The notes under the pieces are model-generated. The model had not been told where the DNA came from. It saw nothing but the letters and a program-made list of their open reading frames with translations, and did not search any database. This document shows positions 36,782 through 46,212 of a stretch of DNA of 64,000 nt, one piece after another; positions within the stretch are counted from its first letter, which is position 1; each line of letters begins with the position of its first letter. Source of the stretch: Paracoccus kondratievae (lineage in GTDB: Bacteria; Pseudomonadota; Alphaproteobacteria; Rhodobacterales; Rhodobacteraceae); contig NZ_CP045073.1 in NCBI RefSeq assembly GCF_009301415.1, forward strand, positions 372,001 through 436,000. The letters are read 5' to 3'. A program made the translations under genes and the position numbers.

Positions 36782-39094
36782 CTAGTTCTTGCGCAGCGCG
36801 TTCAGCAGCGCCGCGCCAAGCGCGCCGGGCTGTTCCTTGCCTGCAGGGGCGGCTGATTTGGGGCCGCGTCCCGATTGGGGTCTGGGCCCCCGCTCTTTCT
36901 GCGCGTCGCGTGCCGGGGCGCCGCCGTCCTTGCGCATGGTCAGGCCGATGCGTTTGCGCGGCACATCAACCTCGGTCACGCGGACCTTGACCACTTGGCC
37001 TACCTTCACAACCTCATTCGGGTCTTTTACAAAACGATCGGCCAGCTGGCTGATGTGCACAAGCCCGTCCTGATGCACACCGATATCGACGAAAGCACCA
37101 AAGGCCGCCACGTTGGTCACCGTCCCCTCCAGCACCATGCCGGGACGCAGATCGGTGATCTCTTCGACACCTTCGGCAAAGCTTGCCGTGACAAAGCTTG
37201 GCCGTGGGTCACGACCGGGCTTTTCCAGCTCGGACAGGATATCGCGGATGGTGGGCAGGCCGAAATGATCATCGACAAAGGTCTCGGCCCGGATTCCCTT
37301 CAGCGCCTCGCCATTGCCCATGATCTGGCGGATGTCCCGACCGCAGGCAGCGACGATGCGGCGCGCGACGCCATAAGCCTCGGGGTGGACGGCAGAGGCA
37401 TCGAGCGGCTCTTTTCCGTCGCGAATGCGCAGGAATCCGGCGCATTGTTCAAAGGCGCGCGGGCCCAGGCCGCCGACCTTTTTCAGCGCGGCGCGCGACG
37501 GGAACGGTCCTTGCGCGTCACGATGCGCGACAATCGCCTGTGCCAGTGACGGGCCCAGGCCGGCCACATGGGCAAGCAGCGGCGCAGAGGCAGTGTTCAG
37601 GTCGACGCCGACCGCGTTCACCGCATCCTCGACCACGGCCTCAAGCGTCCGGGCAAGCTGGCGCTGGTCGACGTCATGCTGATATTGGCCGACCCCGATC
37701 GATTCGGGGGGCACCTTGACCAGTTCGGCCAAGGGGTCCTGCAGGCGCCGGGCAATCGAGACCGCACCGCGCAGCGACACATCAAGTTCGGGAAACTCTT
37801 TCGCAGCCAGTTCCGAGGCGGAATAGACCGAGGCCCCAGCTTCGGAAACGATCACCTTGACCGGAGCCTTGACCCCGGTGGGCAAACGTTTGAGCACATC
37901 GGCCACGAACCGCTCGGTCTCGCGGCTGGCAGTGCCATTACCGATTGCGATCAATTCGATCTTGTGGCGCAGGATGGCTGCGGCCAGCGCCACCTCGGCC
38001 CCGCGCAGGTCGGATTTCGGCGGAAAGGGGTAAAGGGTCGCCGTCTCGACCAGCTTGCCGGTTCCGTCCACAGCAGCAAGCTTGACCCCGGTGCGGATGC
38101 CGGGATCAAGCCCGATGGTCGGACGCGGCCCGGCGGGCGAGGCCAGCAACAGATCCTTGAGATTGCGACCGAAAACCCGGATCGCTTCGGCATGGGCACG
38201 GGTGCGCAGCTCGGTCAAAAGGTCGATATACATGGTGTTGGACAGCCGTACACGCCAGCACCATCCAGCCACCTTGCGTAGCCACAGGTCGCCCGGCTGA
38301 TCGCCCAGTCGGCCCAGAGCTGCGGCAACGATACCCTCGGCCCGCATTGTACCGGTCTCAGGCTCGGGCGCGATTCCGATGGTCAGGATTTCCTCTTTGG
38401 CGCCGCGCAGGATCGCCAGCGCCCTATGCGCCGGGATCGACGCCCATTTCTCGGCATGGTCAAAGTAGTCGCTGAACTTGGCACCGGCCTGCTCTTTGCC
38501 CGGCATCACCTTGGCAGAAATGATCGCCTCGGATTGCATGAACTCGCGCAACCGACCAAGAAGCGCCGCATTCTCGGACAGTTCCTCGACCAGAATGTCG
38601 CGCGCGCCATCAAGCGCCGCTTTCACATCCGGAACAGCCCCGGTCACATAGGCGGCGGCCAGCGCCTCAGGCGCAGTGGCACGGTCCTCTTGAATGGCAC
38701 GCAACAGCGGCTCCAGTCCGTTTTCGCGCGCGATCATCGCCTTGGTGCGTCGCTTGGGCTTGAAGGGCAGGTAGATATCTTCAAGCGTGGCCTTGCTTTC
38801 CGCCCCGGCGATGGCGCGGGCCAGATCATCGGTCAGCTTGCCCTGCCCCTTGATCGATTCCAAAATTGCCACCCGCCGCGCCTCAAGTTCGCGCAGATAG
38901 ACCAGCCGTTCGGAAAGGGTACGCAGCTGTGTGTCGTCCAGCCCCCCCGTCACCTCTTTGCGGTAGCGGGCAACAAAGGGCACGGTAGCACCACCATCAA
39001 GAAGGGCCGCCGCCGCCATAACCTGTGCAGGGTTGGCGTTGATCTCGGCGGCTATGGTGCGGGCAATGCGATCGGTTGCGTCCACGGGCGGCAT
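36782..39094 (-). CDS. tex: Tex-family RNA-binding protein
   Basis: A 770-residue protein with the full Tex layout: N-terminal helix-turn-helix and helical core (1-320), a YqgF/RNase H-like domain around TIGLDPGIRTGVKLAAVDGTG, paired helix-hairpin-helix motifs (VDLNTASAPLLAHVAGLGP, KKVGGLGPRAFEQCAGFLR) and a C-terminal S1 domain (GMVLEGTVTNVAAFGAFVDIG). Tex relatives act in transcription and RNA surveillance and are found in most bacteria. The tail after the S1 domain is basic and low-complexity. Start at 39094; upstream lies a small dyad GACTGC-GA-GCAGTC (39213-39226). Confidence 0.95.
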   Translation of the reverse strand: MPPVDATDRIARTIAAEINANPAQVMAAAALLDGGATVPFVARYRKEVTGGLDDTQLRTLSERLVYLRELEARRVAILESIKGQGKLTDDLARAIAGAESKATLEDIYLPFKPKRRTKAMIARENGLEPLLRAIQEDRATAPEALAAAYVTGAVPDVKAALDGARDILVEELSENAALLGRLREFMQSEAIISAKVMPGKEQAGAKFSDYFDHAEKWASIPAHRALAILRGAKEEILTIGIAPEPETGTMRAEGIVAAALGRLGDQPGDLWLRKVAGWCWRVRLSNTMYIDLLTELRTRAHAEAIRVFGRNLKDLLLASPAGPRPTIGLDPGIRTGVKLAAVDGTGKLVETATLYPFPPKSDLRGAEVALAAAILRHKIELIAIGNGTASRETERFVADVLKRLPTGVKAPVKVIVSEAGASVYSASELAAKEFPELDVSLRGAVSIARRLQDPLAELVKVPPESIGVGQYQHDVDQRQLARTLEAVVEDAVNAVGVDLNTASAPLLAHVAGLGPSLAQAIVAHRDAQGPFPSRAALKKVGGLGPRAFEQCAGFLRIRDGKEPLDASAVHPEAYGVARRIVAACGRDIRQIMGNGEALKGIRAETFVDDHFGLPTIRDILSELEKPGRDPRPSFVTASFAEGVEEITDLRPGMVLEGTVTNVAAFGAFVDIGVHQDGLVHISQLADRFVKDPNEVVKVGQVVKVRVTEVDVPRKRIGLTMRKDGGAPARDAQKERGPRPQSGRGPKSAAPAGKEQPGALGAALLNALRKN

Positions 39095-39272
39095 CCTCTG
39101 CTGACTGGAGCGCCGTCATAGCCAAAAGCCGCCGGCGTTCCAAGCATACCGTGGCAGCGTCTTCAGGACAGCCGCACCGCCCTGAGAGAGTGCCACAAAG
39201 CTGGCAGCAACAGACTGCGAGCAGTCGATAAATATTTTTGCTCGTGAAAAGTTAAAATGATACGGGATAAAA

Positions 39273-40295
39273 TCAGGCAGAGGCACGCAGGATCAGCTTG
39301 CCCTCAAGCCGCCGCAAAGGATTTGAGGGGCGCACACCGTTCTCGATCATGCCGAAAAGCGTGTCGACGCTGTTTTCCGCAATTGATACATAGTCTTGTG
39401 CGACAGTGGTCAGGCCGGGGGCGGTAAAGCGGGCCATAGGATGGTCGTCATGACCCGCCACGCGCAGGGCGGTAGCCGCGCCGCGCCCTACCCTGAGCCC
39501 CTTTTCAAAGGCTGCGGCGATCAGGCCGATGGCGATACGATCATTGGCGCAAAGAACGGTATTGGTGGGCAGCCCATGTGCCGACAGCAGGCGCAGACCG
39601 GCGTCATAGCCCAGTTCCTCGAAATCCCATCGGGTCGACTCGACCGGGAAAACATGGGGCTGAAACCCCTGTTCTTCCATGGCACGGACATAGGCCTCAC
39701 GTCGCTCACGGGCGTTGGTGTTAACGGCGGGCATGTCGAGAAAACAGGGTGGCTCGCCGCTGCGGCACAGGTAATCAACCATCAGACCAACGGTTTGAAA
39801 ATTGTCGGTTCCGACAAAAATTTCATCTCCATTCATATGGTTGTCGAAAATCACCGTCGGGATATCAGCAGCGAGTTGATGAATGCGGTCCGAGGCAGAG
39901 CTGTCCCCAAGCGGTGCGATAACCGCCCCCGCGATGCGCAGGGAATAAAGCATCTCGATGGCGCTCAGCTCACGCTCGGTATCACCATGCGAGCACAGGA
40001 CGATGGCCCAATAGCCGGCCTCGATGCAGCGGGTTTCGATCTGGCGCACGATTTCGGCATAGAACGGATCGACGATATGGGGGACAAGGATGCCGATATT
40101 CCTGGTCAGCTTGCGGTTCTGATTGATGGCAAAAAGGTTCGGGCGGTAACCGTAGCGGGCAATCGCCTCTTCGATCCTCTCACGAGTCGAACGCCGGACG
40201 CTGGACGGATCATTGAAATATTTCGAGATCGTCGGCCGAGAGATACCGCTGACGGCCGAGAACTCTTCCATATTCCTGATCTTCTGCTCTTCCAT
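39273..40295 (-). CDS. LacI-family transcriptional regulator of the adjacent sugar operon
   Basis: A 340-residue repressor. The N-terminal HTH reads NMEEFSAVSGISRPTISKYFND (residues 8-29), and the hinge helix PNLFAINQNRKLTRNIGILVP follows. A periplasmic-binding-protein-like effector domain fills the rest (DPFYAEIVRQIETRCIEAGY, CANDRIAIGLIAAAFEKG). It is transcribed in the same direction as the sugar operon and lies 155 bases downstream of its last gene. A palindromic site 37 bases upstream of its start also occurs before the binding-protein gene, so it probably controls both. Ligand unknown; a sugar phosphate or hexulose is likely. Confidence 0.93.
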   Translation of the reverse strand: MEEQKIRNMEEFSAVSGISRPTISKYFNDPSSVRRSTRERIEEAIARYGYRPNLFAINQNRKLTRNIGILVPHIVDPFYAEIVRQIETRCIEAGYWAIVLCSHGDTERELSAIEMLYSLRIAGAVIAPLGDSSASDRIHQLAADIPTVIFDNHMNGDEIFVGTDNFQTVGLMVDYLCRSGEPPCFLDMPAVNTNARERREAYVRAMEEQGFQPHVFPVESTRWDFEELGYDAGLRLLSAHGLPTNTVLCANDRIAIGLIAAAFEKGLRVGRGAATALRVAGHDDHPMARFTAPGLTTVAQDYVSIAENSVDTLFGMIENGVRPSNPLRRLEGKLILRASA

Positions 40296-40331
40296 ACAGC
40301 CCCCCTTGTCCGGCTTGACGCCGAAGCATTT

Positions 40332-40346
40332 TTTATCTCGCGTAAA
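40332..40346 (-). promoter_or_regulatory. candidate LacI operator upstream of its own gene
   Basis: On the minus strand this reads TTTACGCGAGATAAA. It matches the site before the sugar-binding-protein gene (TTTACGCGTGTCAAA) at 11 of 15 positions, including all of TTTACGCG and the final AAA. TTT...AAA flanks around a central CG step are usual in LacI operators. Position, 37 bases before the start codon, suits autorepression. Confidence 0.5.
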
Positions 40347-40450
40347 GACTTAATTTGACAATATCATCCTGCGGACGATGCCGGTCAATAGCAGCCCCCT
40401 GCCCGTCGCAAACCTGATGGGCGGGGGCGTGTTTTCGCCACGGCGCACCC

Positions 40451-41728
40451 TCAGGGACAACAGGCAGCGACATAGTCCTGTGCCAACTTCTCGACTGCGG
40501 CCAGGACCAGATCGCGGGCGCGTGGTGGTAACCGGCCGGCCCGCACATCGGGATAAAGACCTCCCAGATATTGCGAGATCAGCGTTTCGGGCAAATCGAC
40601 CCCCTCAAGCAGCGCGAAAAGCGCGCTCACGGCCTGTTCGGCAGCAGGCTGTGGCCAGTAATAGCGGATGCGGTCGCTATACGAAAAATGGCGCTGCAAT
40701 GCGCGCTCGGCGTCAGAGCCGTGATAGTAGCGGTCCCAGTTGCCGGGGGCGTCAAGCATCACCTCTTCCATCACCTCGCGCAGACGGCGGAGGTGCCGGT
40801 CGGGGAACAGTTCGCCGGCGATGGCATCAAGACCGTAAAGCGCCTCGCGCAGCACAAAGGTCAACCCGGGCCCAACCTTAAGGATGGCAAAGCCATCCCG
40901 GACCAGCGCCCCCAATGCCCCGCGGGTCTGATAATCGGTTGAATGCGCCTCGTACACCAGCCCGGGCATCCGGGCCAGCGCGGCGCTAAGATCACGCGCA
41001 GCCTCGGGGTCATAATCGACAACATTGTGGTTGCCGAACTCGACCCCCGGCTGGACCACCAGACCGATAACGCGGGCGAAAGCATCATCCTGACCGGCAT
41101 CGGCAAAGGCCTGACGGTGCACCTGAAAGGTGGTCAGCGCCGCCTCGGGACTGGTGACCTCCAGCGTTTCGATTTCCTCCATCGCACCGCCCGGGATCGG
41201 GACTTCGGTGCCGATGATATAGACCGGGGCAATACCGTCCTGGGGACGCGCGGCCTCGGCTGCGGCTGCCAGCCGCGCGGCACGGGCGGCGGTAGTGGCG
41301 TCATCCAACGCCACCGGCTCACCCGCACAACCCATCGAGCAGTCGAGATGCAGCTTGGTAAAACCGGCGGCAGCAAAGGCGCGGATCATCACCTCGGCCT
41401 TTTCCATCGCCTGATCCGCAGGAAGGCTCTTCCAGGGGTTCGGGCCCAGATGATCACCGCCAAGGATCAGCCGCTGCAACGGGAAACCTACGCGCGCCGC
41501 GATCTCTTCGACAAAGCGGCGAAAATCGGCGGGGGTCATGCCGGTATAGCCGCCGTCCTGATTGACCTGGTTGCAGGTCGCCTCGATCAGCAGCGGCAGG
41601 GGCGTTGGCAGGGTACAGCGCATCGCGGCCTCGATCGCCATCGCATGAGCGGTGCAGATCGAAGGGATGCCCGAGGGGCCGGGGCGATAACGCCATCCGG
41701 CAATGGATTTCAGGGGGTTGTCGGTCAT
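40451..41728 (-). CDS. D-tagatose-6-phosphate epimerase / bisphosphate aldolase subunit (GatZ/KbaZ family)
   Basis: A 425-residue TIM-barrel protein of the GatZ/KbaZ family. The family was named as the non-catalytic subunit of tagatose-bisphosphate aldolase, but an Agrobacterium member was shown to convert D-tagatose 6-phosphate into D-fructose 6-phosphate. Family marks are LIEATCNQVNQDGGYTGM, GGDHLGPNPWKSLPADQAM, LHLDCSMGCAGEP and YEAHSTDYQT. No GatY/KbaY catalytic aldolase gene is present here, which favours the epimerase role. It follows the kinase gene by three bases. Confidence 0.88.
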   Translation of the reverse strand: MTDNPLKSIAGWRYRPGPSGIPSICTAHAMAIEAAMRCTLPTPLPLLIEATCNQVNQDGGYTGMTPADFRRFVEEIAARVGFPLQRLILGGDHLGPNPWKSLPADQAMEKAEVMIRAFAAAGFTKLHLDCSMGCAGEPVALDDATTAARAARLAAAAEAARPQDGIAPVYIIGTEVPIPGGAMEEIETLEVTSPEAALTTFQVHRQAFADAGQDDAFARVIGLVVQPGVEFGNHNVVDYDPEAARDLSAALARMPGLVYEAHSTDYQTRGALGALVRDGFAILKVGPGLTFVLREALYGLDAIAGELFPDRHLRRLREVMEEVMLDAPGNWDRYYHGSDAERALQRHFSYSDRIRYYWPQPAAEQAVSALFALLEGVDLPETLISQYLGGLYPDVRAGRLPPRARDLVLAAVEKLAQDYVAACCP

Positions 41729-41731
41729 GTC

Positions 41732-42673
41732 TCAGCCTTTCCGTTCCGCAAGCAGCGCATCGAGTTCGGCACGGGTCGAGGTGCCCTCCATCGGGCCCAG
41801 CCGGGTGACGGCGCGGGCTCCGGCGGCATTGGCCAGATCAAGGGCCTGCGAGGGCTCTGCCCCCGCCAGCCACAGGCTGAGGAAGGCACCACCGAAAGTG
41901 TCGCCCGCCCCGGTCGGATCAACCTCATCCACCGGGAGCGGCGCAGCGTCGAGCCTAAGACCCTGCTGAAACAGGCTTGCACCAAGCGCGCCGCGTTTCA
42001 CGACCACGGTGCGGATGCCGCGACCCAGCAGCGAGGCGATCACCGCCGCCTCATCCCGGGCGGGATCGAACAAAAACAGCTCTTCCCCCGAGGGCATGAA
42101 CAGGTCGGTCATCGCCAGCACCACATCCAGCGCCTCGCGCATGCCGGGCGCGTTCAACAGCTCTGGCCGCAGGTTCGGATCAAACGAGATGGTACCGCCC
42201 CGCGCCTTGATACGCTGCGCCGCATCCATCACCATCGCCCCAAGCTCCGGCGCCGAAAAGGCCGAGCCCATGACGTGCAGATGGGTGCAGCTGTCGATCA
42301 GCGCCCCGGATGCCGGGGTCGGTCGCAGCTTGCCGCAGGCCGAATGGCGGATGTTATAGACAAAGGCGCGGCTGCCGTCCTCGCGGTATCGAACGAAGGC
42401 GCTGCCGGTGCTTTCGCCCGGTGCGATCTCGATCCCCGAGACATCGACGCCATCTGCCGCAAGCCGCCTGATATTCACCTGTCCGAAATCGTCATCGCCG
42501 ACGCGCGAGACGATGGCACAGGCAGTACCCATCTTGCCAACCTGGTCGATAAAGATCGCCGGAGCGCCCGAGGGGAACGGCCCGACCAGCGGCTGTGCCT
42601 CAAGAAATCCGTTGCCGCGGGTGGTGGCGACGATCTCGACCAGAACCTCGCCGATTGTAAGAACCTTAACCAT
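41732..42673 (-). CDS. PfkB-family sugar kinase, probably tagatose or a ketohexose kinase
   Basis: A 313-residue ribokinase-fold kinase. N-terminal GEVLVEIVATTRG, sugar-binding FPSGAPAIFIDQVGKMG, and the catalytic DPTGAGDTFGGAFL with its base Asp and anion hole are in place. Together with a GatZ-like epimerase and an RbsABC-type importer, it most likely phosphorylates the imported sugar at C6; tagatose kinase is my first guess (inference from context), fructokinase or another ketohexokinase the alternatives. Two bases separate it from the permease gene upstream and three from the GatZ-like gene downstream. Confidence 0.88.
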   Translation of the reverse strand: MVKVLTIGEVLVEIVATTRGNGFLEAQPLVGPFPSGAPAIFIDQVGKMGTACAIVSRVGDDDFGQVNIRRLAADGVDVSGIEIAPGESTGSAFVRYREDGSRAFVYNIRHSACGKLRPTPASGALIDSCTHLHVMGSAFSAPELGAMVMDAAQRIKARGGTISFDPNLRPELLNAPGMREALDVVLAMTDLFMPSGEELFLFDPARDEAAVIASLLGRGIRTVVVKRGALGASLFQQGLRLDAAPLPVDEVDPTGAGDTFGGAFLSLWLAGAEPSQALDLANAAGARAVTRLGPMEGTSTRAELDALLAERKG

Positions 42674-42675
42674 CT

Positions 42676-43653
42676 TTACCCCTGCCGCCGCTTGGCGCGC
42701 ACGTCCAGCCAGACCGCAACCAGGATCACCAGACCCTTGACGATAAGCTGATAGAAATAGGGCACGGACAGCATGTTCATGCCGTTGTTCATCACTCCGA
42801 TGATCAGCGCGCCGATCAGCGTCCCGACCATGGTGCCGACACCGCCGGCAAGACTGGTGCCCCCCAGAACCGCCGCCGCGATGGCGTCAAGTTCATAGCT
42901 CATGCCCGCATTGGTCTGGGCCGAGTAAAGGCGAGAGGAAAGCAGGATCCCCGAGATCGCCGCCATGACGCCCGAAAGGGTAAAGATGGCGATCTTGAGC
43001 CGGTCGACCTTGATGCCGGAATAAAGCGCCGCCTCGCGGTTGCCCCCGGTCAGATATGTACGACGGCCAAAGGTCGTGCGCGACAGCAGGACATGGTTGA
43101 AAATGAACAGGACCCCGACAATCCAGATGATGATCGGGATGCCTGCCAGCCGGTCGCTGCCGATGGCTGTCCATGACGCGTCCGAGATCATCGCCGGCGC
43201 ACCGTTGGTCGGCAGGCTGACAAAGCCACGATAGATGCCCATGGTCGCGACGGTCACGATGAACGAGGGCAGAGCCAGCTTGGCGGTCAGCACCCCGTTG
43301 ATCAGTCCCATCAGGGCCCCGGCCGCCAGTGTGAACAACAGCGCAGGAACAAAGCCCACGCCAAAGGCCAGCGCCTGTGCACCAGCCATCCCCGCAACGG
43401 CGATGATCGAGCCGATGGAAAGGTCGATTTCCCCCAGCAGGATCACCCAGGTCATGCCAAAGGCCGCAATCGCGACCACCGCTACCTGTTGCAGGATGTT
43501 GGTCAGGTTTGCGACCGTCATGAAACGTTCGTTCAGCAGCGTGAAGATCACGCAAAGCAGCACCAGCGACACAAGAATGCCGCCGTATTGATGCAGCGCC
43601 ACGACAAGCTGCTGCCTGCCCGCGCGGGGTGTATTATCGGTCGTCTGGGTCAT
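42676..43653 (-). CDS. sugar ABC transporter permease (RbsC type)
   Basis: A 325-residue permease of the ribose/xylose/allose type with eight to ten helices. LTNILQQVAVVAIAAFGMTWV and GEIDLSIGSIIAVAGMAGAQA are the typical early segments. The EAA-like loop is FGRRTYLTGGNREAALYSGI, and GGTSLAGGVGTMVGTLIGA lies near the end. A single gene encodes the permease, which forms a homodimer. The start overlaps the ATPase stop by four bases. Confidence 0.93.
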   Translation of the reverse strand: MTQTTDNTPRAGRQQLVVALHQYGGILVSLVLLCVIFTLLNERFMTVANLTNILQQVAVVAIAAFGMTWVILLGEIDLSIGSIIAVAGMAGAQALAFGVGFVPALLFTLAAGALMGLINGVLTAKLALPSFIVTVATMGIYRGFVSLPTNGAPAMISDASWTAIGSDRLAGIPIIIWIVGVLFIFNHVLLSRTTFGRRTYLTGGNREAALYSGIKVDRLKIAIFTLSGVMAAISGILLSSRLYSAQTNAGMSYELDAIAAAVLGGTSLAGGVGTMVGTLIGALIIGVMNNGMNMLSVPYFYQLIVKGLVILVAVWLDVRAKRRQG

Positions 43654-45158
43654 TGATGGGTTCCCGTTGCATGGGCCATGACGCGTTCGGGCGTCAGTTC
43701 GCTGCGCGCCAGCGTTGCCTTAAGGGCGCCTTCGGACATGATGGCGATGCGATCCGCGAGCCCCAGCACCTCGGGCAGTTCCGAGGACACCAAAAGGATC
43801 GCCGTTCCTTCGGCGGCCAGTTCGCGGATGATGCGATAGATTTCGAATTTCGCCCCGACATCGACGCCGCGGGTCGGCTCATCAAGGATCAGGACGCGCG
43901 GACGGGTCAGCAGCCATTTCGCCAGCACGATCTTTTGCTGGTTCCCACCCGACAAGGTGCCGGCAATGGTGTTAAGCGAACTGGTCCGGATGGCGAGGCG
44001 CCTTACCTCATCCAGCGCCGCGCGGCGTTCACGACCAAAGCGCAGAAAACCCGCGCTGCCTGCAAATTGCGGCAAGGCCGCCATCGAGATGTTCGGACGC
44101 ACCGCCGCACCAAGGACCAGGCCTTCTTCCTTGCGGTTTTCGGTGACAAAGCCGATGCCTGCGGCAATGGCCTCGGCCGGGGAGCCGATGCGGGAAGGCT
44201 TGCCCCCAAGCAGGACCTGTCCCGTATGCGCGCCCATGCCAAACAGGGCCTTCATCACCTCGGACCGGCCCGAGCCGATCAGGCCGAAAAAGCCCAGGAT
44301 CTCACCGGGGCGAACGTCAAAGCTGATCTCGCGAAAGCCCGGACCGCTCAGCCCCTGCACCTCAAGCGCGGGCGCAACCTCGGGTCCGGGCGCAGGGGCA
44401 AGGCGCGGCGGATAGATCTCATCCATACGGCGACCGACCATCAGGGTGATCAGCTCTTCAATCGAGGTTTCGTCCCGCTGACGCGTTGCTACATAGGCGC
44501 CATCGCGGATGACCGTAATGTCATCAGAGAGGCGCATGATCTCTTCCATCCGGTGCGAGATATAAAGGATCGCCGTCCCCCGCGCCTTGAGACGGTCAAT
44601 GATGCGAAACAGGATCTCGGCCTCGGAATCCGACAGGGACGAGGTTGGCTCATCGAGGATCAGAACCTTGGCAGGACGGCTAAGGCCCTTGGCGATTTCA
44701 ACCAGCTGGCGCTGCGCAATCGAAAGCCGGCCGACCTTGGCGTCAACATCGACCGGCAGCCCCAGATCGCGGACCAGCTCGGCCGCCCGCGCCCGCAGTT
44801 CGCGGTCGTTAATGAAACCCAGACGCGAGGGCTCGTGCATGGCCATGATGTTTTCGGCCACGGTCAGGTTGTTGCACAGGCTGAGTTCCTGAAACACGAT
44901 GGCGATACCCTGGGCCGCCGCATCGCGCGGGCTTTGAGGCTGGTAGGGCCGGCCTTCCAGCCGCATCTCACCACCCGAGGGCGGATGCACCCCGACCAGA
45001 ATCTTCATCAGGGTCGATTTCCCGGCCCCATTCTCGCCCAGAATAGTGTGGACACGGCCGGGCTGCACCTCAAGCCGCATGGACTTCAGTGCCTCGACCG
45101 GGCCGAAACGCTTGCTGACGTCGCGCATCGACAGCACGACGGGCGTAGCCTCGCTCAT
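43650..45158 (-). CDS. sugar ABC transporter ATP-binding protein (RbsA type, two domains)
   Basis: A 502-residue protein with two ATPase modules. The first has Walker A GENGAGKSTLMKIL, signature LSIAQRQLVEIAKGLS and Walker B VLILDEPTSSLSD. The second, as in other RbsA-type proteins, lacks a good Walker A (FGLIGSGRSEVMKALFG) but has LSGGNQQKIVLAKWL and VLILDEPTRGVDV. It drives the importer formed with the permease gene directly downstream. A hairpin lies between its start and the binding-protein gene. Confidence 0.94.
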   Translation of the reverse strand: MSEATPVVLSMRDVSKRFGPVEALKSMRLEVQPGRVHTILGENGAGKSTLMKILVGVHPPSGGEMRLEGRPYQPQSPRDAAAQGIAIVFQELSLCNNLTVAENIMAMHEPSRLGFINDRELRARAAELVRDLGLPVDVDAKVGRLSIAQRQLVEIAKGLSRPAKVLILDEPTSSLSDSEAEILFRIIDRLKARGTAILYISHRMEEIMRLSDDITVIRDGAYVATRQRDETSIEELITLMVGRRMDEIYPPRLAPAPGPEVAPALEVQGLSGPGFREISFDVRPGEILGFFGLIGSGRSEVMKALFGMGAHTGQVLLGGKPSRIGSPAEAIAAGIGFVTENRKEEGLVLGAAVRPNISMAALPQFAGSAGFLRFGRERRAALDEVRRLAIRTSSLNTIAGTLSGGNQQKIVLAKWLLTRPRVLILDEPTRGVDVGAKFEIYRIIRELAAEGTAILLVSSELPEVLGLADRIAIMSEGALKATLARSELTPERVMAHATGTHQ

Positions 45159-45178
45159 CCTCTTGCCCTCCAGGGGAA

Positions 45179-45214
45179 AGCGCGGGGCAAGGCCATAAGG
45201 CCGCGCCCCGCGCT
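45179..45214 (-). terminator. intercistronic hairpin after the sugar-binding-protein gene
   Basis: Perfect 10-base arms AGCGCGGGGC / GCCCCGCGCT enclose 16 bases. The hairpin lies between the binding-protein stop (45221) and the ATPase start (45158). It would favour binding-protein mRNA over the downstream genes by partial termination or 3' protection, as in many sugar operons. No U-tract is present. Confidence 0.6.
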
Positions 45215-45220
45215 GCTGGC

Positions 45221-46108
45221 TTATTTCCTGGTGTAAACGCCGGGCACGATGGGCTGTTCGGCCGGAACCTCTTTGCCCGCGATGACATCGACGGCGGTGT
45301 CGATCGCAGTCTTGCCCATCTCTTGCGGGAACTGCTGGATCACGCCGACCATGACCGGATTGGTGTCAACGGCGTTGCGGGCCTCTTCCATGCCGTCAAA
45401 GCCGATGACCCTGACCTGATCCTCAAGCCCGGCCGATTTGACCGCAACCGCCGCAGCAAGCGCAGCGTCATCGCCAAAACCAAAGATTCCGGTGATCTCG
45501 GGGTTCGCTTGCAGCATATTCTGGGACACGGCCAAAGCTTCGGCGCGGGTGATGCCGGTTTGCTGTGCGACAATTTCGATCTCGGGGTGGGACTCGAGCG
45601 CCTTCTTAAAGCCTTCGACCCGGGCGACGACCGATTGCACGGTCGGATAGTCGATGATCGCAACCTTGCCCTTGCCGCCCAGAACCTCGGCCATCAGCTC
45701 ACCAGCTTTGACGCCGCCGGTGTAGTTGTCGGTACCGATATGCGAGGTCACCTTGGCCTCGGCTGCGGGGACGTCCACGGTCACGACCTTGATGCCGGCC
45801 GCGTCGGCCTTGGCAATCGCCGCCGCCACGCCCTGGCTGTCCACGGGCGAAATCACGATGACATCGACGCCCTTGACGATAAAATCCTCGACATCCGCAA
45901 GCTGTTTGTTCAGGTCCTGGTTAGCGATGCTGACTTCCAGGGCCACGCCTTTGGCCTTGGCCTCGGCCTTCATCGCATCGGCCAGCTCGATATAGAACGG
46001 ATGCTGCTGGGTCAGCAGCGAGGCGCCGATGCCGTCAGCGAATGCAGCGCCACCCATGGTCAGGGCAACAGTGGTCAACAGCGCCGGGAGCGCTTTCTTG
46101 AAGGTCAT
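45221..46108 (-). CDS. sugar ABC transporter substrate-binding protein (RbsB type)
   Basis: A 295-residue periplasmic binding protein and first gene of the sugar operon. The signal peptide ends near MGGAAFADG, and the mature protein starts GASLLTQQHPFYIELADAMK. Hinge and sugar-contact segments follow: DFIVKGVDVIVISPVDSQGV, GTDNYTGGVKAGELMAEVLGG, FGFGDDAALAAAVAVKSAG. It belongs to the ribose/galactose/allose group (Peripla_BP_4). TGGGAGG stands before the ATG at 46108. The sugar is not fixed by sequence; the neighbouring genes favour a hexulose. Confidence 0.93.
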   Translation of the reverse strand: MTFKKALPALLTTVALTMGGAAFADGIGASLLTQQHPFYIELADAMKAEAKAKGVALEVSIANQDLNKQLADVEDFIVKGVDVIVISPVDSQGVAAAIAKADAAGIKVVTVDVPAAEAKVTSHIGTDNYTGGVKAGELMAEVLGGKGKVAIIDYPTVQSVVARVEGFKKALESHPEIEIVAQQTGITRAEALAVSQNMLQANPEITGIFGFGDDAALAAAVAVKSAGLEDQVRVIGFDGMEEARNAVDTNPVMVGVIQQFPQEMGKTAIDTAVDVIAGKEVPAEQPIVPGVYTRK

Positions 46109-46212
46109 GGAATCCTCCCAGGATCTCGCATTTCGAGGAGAGTTAGGTCGGCACGCCCGACTGTCCACCGAGGCTCCTCCCCACGGCGGTTCAGGGAAAG
46201 TTAGGCAAATAA

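Noticed and set aside
39218..39244. CGAGCA/TGCTCG hairpin after the LacI gene as a terminator
   Set aside because: Short stem with a 15-base AT-rich loop and no proper U-tract at the right side; could be chance in AT-rich DNA.
40943..42751. 602-codon open frame on the plus strand
   Set aside because: Antisense to the GatZ-like, kinase and part of the permease genes, all with clear family motifs.
43629..45236. 535-codon open frame on the plus strand
   Set aside because: Antisense to the RbsA-type ATPase gene; no domain seen.
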